A program made the position numbers and the translations under genes. From Parafannyhessea umbonata (GTDB lineage Bacteria > Actinomycetota > Coriobacteriia > Coriobacteriales > Atopobiaceae), in the NCBI RefSeq assembly GCF_900105025.1, contig NZ_LT629759.1, positions 558,001-622,000 of the forward strand: a stretch of 64,000 nt of DNA, in the 5' to 3' direction. The stretch's first letter is position 1. Each line of letters opens with the position of its first letter. Positions 60,256-64,000 of this stretch are shown here, in pieces. Below the pieces are notes generated by a model. That model was given only the letters and a program-made list of their open reading frames with translations. It was not told where the DNA came from and made no database searches.

Positions 60256-60909
60256 ATGGACATCGATACGAACGAGAGGCCCGAGATCACCTATCGGCCT
60301 TTCACCGAGGCGGACTTCGATGCGGTCGCAAAGGTCTGCGCTCGCACATGGGCGTCCGACGTCGAGGGCGTGTACGACCGCATAACGTTCGGAAGGGTAC
60401 TGACGGCGGGCTCGCTCAAGCGCTCGCAGTTCTCGTTCGTGGCACAGCAGGGCATCAAGGTCGTAGGGGCCTGCTTCGGAGGCTTCACGACAGATGGCGC
60501 CATCATCGTGAACGAGCACTGGGAGCAGCGCTTCAAGGAGCTCATGGTGCCCGCGCGCAAGCGTGCGAAGATCGGCGGTCCGTCCGTGGAGGAGCTGCTG
60601 TTTAGCCGCCTGCGCATGTACACTACGGCGGACGTGTTCATTTCCCGCGGGTACAGCAACGCGGACGCGGAGCTGAACCTCTGCGTCGTGGACCCCGCCG
60701 CGCGCAACCAGGGCATAGGCTCGGCCATGCTGGAGGAGGCGGTCATGCGCTTCTGCGAGCACGGCGCCCGCGGGTTCTTCACGATGCTCACGAAGAACTC
60801 CGACTGCCAGTTCTCTGAGCGTGCGGGTCTGAAGCTCATCCAAGAGAAGCGTGGCGTGTACGGGGACCCGAACGCGGGCGTAATCTACCTGTACGGCAGG
60901 CGCCTGTAG
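60256..60909 (+). CDS. GNAT-family N-acetyltransferase
   Basis: 217 residues. The acetyl-CoA motif is DPAARNQGIGSAMLEEAV near residue 150, preceded by ELNLCVV and followed by FFTMLTKNSDCQFSERAGL, the usual motif B region. Substrate unknown. ATG 60256 is preceded by GAAGCTGCGAGG. Followed by a minus-oriented GGGCGAGAAGGGC motif and the nucleoid-associated protein gene. Confidence 0.88.
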   Translation: MDIDTNERPEITYRPFTEADFDAVAKVCARTWASDVEGVYDRITFGRVLTAGSLKRSQFSFVAQQGIKVVGACFGGFTTDGAIIVNEHWEQRFKELMVPARKRAKIGGPSVEELLFSRLRMYTTADVFISRGYSNADAELNLCVVDPAARNQGIGSAMLEEAVMRFCEHGARGFFTMLTKNSDCQFSERAGLKLIQEKRGVYGDPNAGVIYLYGRRL

Positions 60910-61022
60910 CCACGGGCCGCGAACGCCGTCGCCGCGCCCTTCTCGCCCGCGGTGGTATGCTGTCTCGGCACACAGGCCGCGCGAAGCGGCAGGCCAAGAC
61001 ACTACCCAGACGGTGATAGAAC

Positions 61023-62120
61023 ATGATGCACATAGCCCACGCCATCCTGCACGCCTTCGACTTCGAGTCGGGCAGCACGTCCTTCTCGCAGCGCGAGCTT
61101 GACCTGGACGCGCGCGCCGTGAAGTCGTACGTGCAGCGCCACATGCGCAAGATCAGCTCCAGTGCGGAGAACAGGCACGGCGAGTTTTCCGCGGAGAGCG
61201 GGTTTGCGGACGCGTTGCGCGGCTATGCGCAGGGGCAGATTGGCTTCACGGAGATTTCCCAGCAGGTTGCGCAGTACCTGTGGGAGGAGCTCAGGCGCTG
61301 CGACGACCTGGAGGAGTGCGACCTTCTGGTGTGCGACTTCACGGACACGCAGGACATGAAGGCGCGAGCGGATGCGGCCGGCGACGGCGAGGCGGCGCAG
61401 GCGTTTGCCGAGGCGGCCGAGCAGGCGGACGTGGAGGACCTGAGCCGGCGCTACTTCGCGGCGGTGCTGCTGCCCAGGAAGCAGGCGTTCATCCACGACC
61501 TTGGCGCGGACGCGACGGGCGCGCCGCAAAACCAGATCCTGCGGCAGGACTCCACGCTGCCGAGCCCCACGCAGAAGGTGGAGAGCTACGTGCTGGTTGA
61601 CCTGGGCGACTTCTCGATCGACTTCCACGACAAGGTGCGCACCGTGGGCACACAGGAGCGCCAGATCATTCCCGAGGGGCTGCTGCAGTGCTCCGTTCAG
61701 GCCTCGAGCCGCGAGGTGGTGGAGGCGGTCGAGAAGATCGTGGCGGACGTGGCCGAGGAGGCCGGCGTGAACGTGACGGAGGCCGTGGCCCACGCGAAGG
61801 CGGTGGTGCAGTCGAGCGCGGAGGTGGACGAGGCGTTTGCCCCCGAGGAGGTGGGTCGGCGCGTGTTCGAGGACGAGCCGGAGCTCCAGGAGCGCTACGA
61901 GCGCGTGACGCGCGAGAAGGAGCTGCCGGAGGAGGTGCCCGTAAAGCGCGGCGTCGCGAACCGGCTGGCGAAGAACCACAAGATAAAGACCGACACCGGC
62001 ATAGAGATCACGTTTCCCTCGCAGTACGCCGCGGACTCTAACTACATCGAGTTCACGACGGACTCGGAGGGATTCGTGTCCATCCTCATCAAGAACGTGG
62101 GGAAGATAGAGAACAAGTAG
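61023..62120 (+). CDS. Nucleoid-associated protein, NdpA/YejK (37K) family
   Basis: 365 residues. N-terminus MMHIAHAILHAFDFESG and the C-terminal KTDTGIEITFPSQYAADSNY with SILIKNVGKIENK match the PF04245 family that associates with DNA. A very acidic, Ala-rich middle (about 110-145) is visible. An adjacent second ATG (61026) could also be used. Followed by the SixA-like gene at 58 bp. Confidence 0.85.
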   Translation: MMHIAHAILHAFDFESGSTSFSQRELDLDARAVKSYVQRHMRKISSSAENRHGEFSAESGFADALRGYAQGQIGFTEISQQVAQYLWEELRRCDDLEECDLLVCDFTDTQDMKARADAAGDGEAAQAFAEAAEQADVEDLSRRYFAAVLLPRKQAFIHDLGADATGAPQNQILRQDSTLPSPTQKVESYVLVDLGDFSIDFHDKVRTVGTQERQIIPEGLLQCSVQASSREVVEAVEKIVADVAEEAGVNVTEAVAHAKAVVQSSAEVDEAFAPEEVGRRVFEDEPELQERYERVTREKELPEEVPVKRGVANRLAKNHKIKTDTGIEITFPSQYAADSNYIEFTTDSEGFVSILIKNVGKIENK

Positions 62121-62178
62121 CCGCCGCGCAGGGCGGGGCGGTGCCGGGGCGCCCGGCATGGCGAGAGCGGGAGGAACC

Positions 62179-62649
62179 ATGGTCGACCTGTTGGTGCTGG
62201 TGAGGCATGGCAAGGCGGAGCCGAAGGGGCCCGAGGGCGACCTGGCCCGCGAGCTGACGCCGGACGGCGTGGCTGCGCTGGAGGAGGCCTACCCTCGCAT
62301 CTTTGCGACGCTCGAGCCGGTCGGCGAGCTGGAGCTGTGGTCGAGCCCGGCGGCGCGCGCGGAGCGCACGGCAGAGGTGGCGGCGGACGCGCTGGGCGTG
62401 GACCCCATGGACATCGTGGTGCACGACAGCCTGTACGAGCAGGACGAGGACGGCTTTGTGATCGAGCTTTCGTGCGTGGACGGCGGCACGGTGGTGGCTG
62501 TGGGGCACGTGCCGTTCATGCGGAACATGGTGGAGCGCCTGTGCGGCGAGGACGTGCCGTTTGGCAAGGGCACCGTCGCCGCGATCGACTTCCCGACGGG
62601 AAGGCTGGCCGCGGGCCAGGCGCGCCTGCTGTGGCTGCGGGAGGCCTAG
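62179..62649 (+). CDS. SixA-like histidine phosphatase
   Basis: 156 residues from ATG 62179 (GGGAGGAACC upstream). Catalytic LVLVRHGKAE at the N-terminus, WSSPAARAERTAE in the middle and VGHVPFM with the second His near the end, the histidine-phosphatase layout with the short length of SixA. May dephosphorylate phospho-histidine proteins, e.g. of the PTS; inferred. Confidence 0.88.
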   Translation: MVDLLVLVRHGKAEPKGPEGDLARELTPDGVAALEEAYPRIFATLEPVGELELWSSPAARAERTAEVAADALGVDPMDIVVHDSLYEQDEDGFVIELSCVDGGTVVAVGHVPFMRNMVERLCGEDVPFGKGTVAAIDFPTGRLAAGQARLLWLREA

Positions 62650-62729
62650 GCGCGGGCCTGGCTGCAAAGCCCACCGCCGCGGCAGTGGCTTTGCATCTGG
62701 CGGCGGGCTGGGCCACTGCCGCTAGGCCC
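62643..62729. terminator. Nested, competing hairpins between convergent genes
   Basis: The 72-bp gap and its borders can form GGCCTAG/CTAGGCC (62643-62649/62722-62728 approximately) as an outer stem and, inside, either TGCAAAGCC/GGCTTTGCA (about 62663-62694) or GCGGCAGTGGC/GCCACTGCCGC (about 62679-62722). The inner stems share bases and exclude each other. It probably ends both convergent transcripts. Confidence 0.55.
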
Positions 62730-63594
62730 TTGGCGTTTTGGCATCCGGCGCGCCGAGGGCCTCGTTCATGGAGCCGGAGCGGAAGCCCGCGAGGTCGCAG
62801 CTGACGTACAGGAAGCCCAGCTCGCGCAGGCGCGTCGCGACTTGCGTTCGCACGGGGTCCGCGCACAGGCGCGCGATGTCTGCGGCGGGCACCTCGATGC
62901 GCGCGAGCTGTCCGTCCGCGCCGTGCACGCGCACGCGGAGCTGGCCAAAGCCCAGGGAGTGGAGAAACACCTCCGCCTTGGCCGTGCGCTCCAGCTTCTG
63001 GGCGTCGATCTTCTCGCCGTACGCGAAGCGGGACGACAGGCACGCCGCGCTGGGCTTGTCCCAGGTGGGGAGGCCCATCTGGCGCGAGAGCTCGCGGATT
63101 TCGGCCTTGGTGAGGTGGGCGTGGCGCAGCGGGCTCTTGATGCCGAGCTCGCCGAGGGCGCGCAGGCCCGGTCGGTAGTCGCCGAGGTCGTCCTCGTTGG
63201 AGCCATCGGCCACGAAGCGCAGGTCGTGCGCCGCCGCGACGAGCTTCAGCTCCGAGAAGAGCGCGTGCTTGCAGGTGTAGCAGCGATCGGGGTGGTTGTC
63301 CGCGAAGCCCGGGACCTTGAGCTCGTCGAAGTCGACGGCTGCGTGGGGGATGCCCCGCGTCTGGCAGAGCTCTTGCGCCTCGAGGAAGTCTGACTGTCCC
63401 ATGCCGCGGATGTGTGCCGTGAGGGCGAGCATGTGGTCGCCGAGCACGTCGTGCGCGACCGTCGCGAGGAGGGTGGAGTCGACGCCGCCGGAGTAGGCGA
63501 CGGCGACGCCGCCGAGCTCGCGCAGGTATGCGCGGAGGTCTTCGAGCTTGCGTGCGAGGTCTTGCTGCTGTGCCGTCGGCTGTTCTGGATCCAT
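62722..63594 (-). CDS. larE: ATP-dependent sacrificial sulfur transferase LarE
   Basis: 290 residues. PP-loop VAYSGGVDSTLLATVA, then CYTCKHALF and KPSAACLSSRFAYGE with the Cys that donates sulfur in LarE. It converts a pyridinium dinucleotide precursor into the thio form of the nickel-pincer cofactor used by lactate racemase (LarA) and related racemases. larB, larC and larA are not in the window. ATG preceded by AGGGGGATAGGA. Confidence 0.9.
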   Translation of the reverse strand: MDPEQPTAQQQDLARKLEDLRAYLRELGGVAVAYSGGVDSTLLATVAHDVLGDHMLALTAHIRGMGQSDFLEAQELCQTRGIPHAAVDFDELKVPGFADNHPDRCYTCKHALFSELKLVAAAHDLRFVADGSNEDDLGDYRPGLRALGELGIKSPLRHAHLTKAEIRELSRQMGLPTWDKPSAACLSSRFAYGEKIDAQKLERTAKAEVFLHSLGFGQLRVRVHGADGQLARIEVPAADIARLCADPVRTQVATRLRELGFLYVSCDLAGFRSGSMNEALGAPDAKTPRA

Positions 63595-63761
63595 TCCTAT
63601 CCCCCTGTTTCTTGCGTCTAGCTGCGGCTGCGACGCGGTTTTTGCGATTGTATCGCGCTTGTCTTTCGCGCGGGCGCGTGTAGCAGTGATTTAACCGTTT
63701 TGCGTGCATCTGATGGCGCGTGCGGGCGCGTAGAATCGGGACACCCGGGGGAGGGAGGCCG

Positions 63762-64000
63762 ATGGTGCGTTTGGGACTTGGTGCGTGCGTGGCGTGGGCG
63801 CTTGCGGGTGCGGCGACCGGCGCGCTTGTGGGGACGTGGGCGCTGCGCGCCGCGTGGGATGCGCGGGGGTGTGACGCGGATGCGGGGCGTCGGCGGCCGG
63901 CGTGCGCGGGCATGGCGCTCGCAGGGGGCCTTGCGCTGGGGGCGCAGGCGTGGGCGCTTGCGGGAGGCGGGATGCCCGGCATGGGGGCCGTGGCGCGTGG
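63762..64000 (+). CDS. Membrane protein, 3' end outside window
   Basis: Open frame from ATG 63762 (GAGGGAGG just upstream) to the window end, 79 codons seen. Begins MVRLGLGACVAWALAGAATG, a hydrophobic helix, then a short polar stretch with Cys and Arg, then a second hydrophobic helix. Family cannot be told from this fragment. It diverges from larE; 63595-63761 is their shared upstream region. Confidence 0.6.
   Translation, partial: MVRLGLGACVAWALAGAATGALVGTWALRAAWDARGCDADAGRRRPACAGMALAGGLALGAQAWALAGGGMPGMGAVAR

Noticed and set aside
1-64000. tRNA or rRNA genes
   Set aside because: I looked for TTCGA-type T-loops with acceptor stems and for rRNA signatures; a CCTAGTACGAG string in the structured RNA resembles 23S rRNA only by chance. 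None found, though reading by eye can miss one.

Overview
The window is GC-rich (by eye roughly 60-65 %), densely coded DNA of an anaerobic or fermentative actinobacterium. The best guess is class Coriobacteriia, family Atopobiaceae (Olsenella-like). This rests on gene content and style: fused FeoAB, class-II GalT, mannose-family PTS, HPr, L-lactate dehydrogenase, a PPK-like phosphofructokinase of the G104/K124 type, Tat-lipoproteins and an LPxTG surface protease. No rRNA or tRNA gene was recognised, so the taxonomy is inference.

Layout. 0-2.7 kb: galactose pathway end (galK, cut by the window edge, and galT). 2.7-8 kb: cyclophilin lipoprotein, then a MarR-controlled heterodimeric ABC exporter on the minus strand. 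8-15.6 kb: a complete phosphate-starvation operon (Pho-box-like repeats, pstS-pstC-pstA-pstB-pstB-phoU, response regulator, histidine kinase). 15.7-17.7 kb: small HDACG protein, GtrA-like membrane protein, hydrolase. 17.7-20.9 kb: a secreted, sortase-anchored papain-like protease with a dockerin-like calcium loop, flanked by 67-bp direct repeats. 21-29.5 kb: metG, membrane proteins, a PHP phosphatase, an SPFH protein, a PEBP protein and the queuosine genes queH and queA. 29.6-36.6 kb: tail-anchored coiled-coil protein, HPr, amidotransferase, IS481 copy 1, pfkA and a CPBP protease. 36.8-46 kb: Pit phosphate transporter with its DUF47 partner, CoA-ligase/ACT pair, L,D-transpeptidase, a four-copy hairpin array, ldh and feoAB. 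46-52.8 kb: AbrB/RelE toxin-antitoxin pair, idi, RNA ligase-like protein, a complete mannose-family PTS (B, C, D, A) with a SIS-domain isomerase/deglycase opposite it. 53-57.7 kb: a 1136-residue membrane-anchored M14 carboxypeptidase followed by IS481 copy 2. 57.9-64 kb: DUF1846 protein, a strongly structured non-coding RNA, acetyltransferase, nucleoid-associated protein, SixA-like phosphatase, larE and the start of a membrane protein.

How it works together. Phosphate is served twice (high-affinity Pst with two ATPases, low-affinity Pit with DUF47). Sugar uptake and fermentation are covered by HPr plus PTS EIIABCD, galactose genes, PfkA and Ldh; LarE suggests a nickel-pincer enzyme, possibly lactate racemase, elsewhere. 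Two very large surface peptidases suggest peptide feeding or host interaction.

Most unusual items: (1) a roughly 365-nt RNA at 59.61-59.98 kb with a perfect 12-bp long-range helix, a perfect GAAA-loop terminator and a 9-nt perfect match to the 16S anti-Shine-Dalgarno; (2) four tandem hairpins with a constant core and compensated stems at 42.07-42.31 kb; (3) an IS481-family element, two identical 1071-bp copies in inverted orientation, whose transposase has no stop codon of its own and takes TAG from its NCTAGN target; (4) a GGGCGAGAAG motif strongly enriched and mostly co-oriented between genes.
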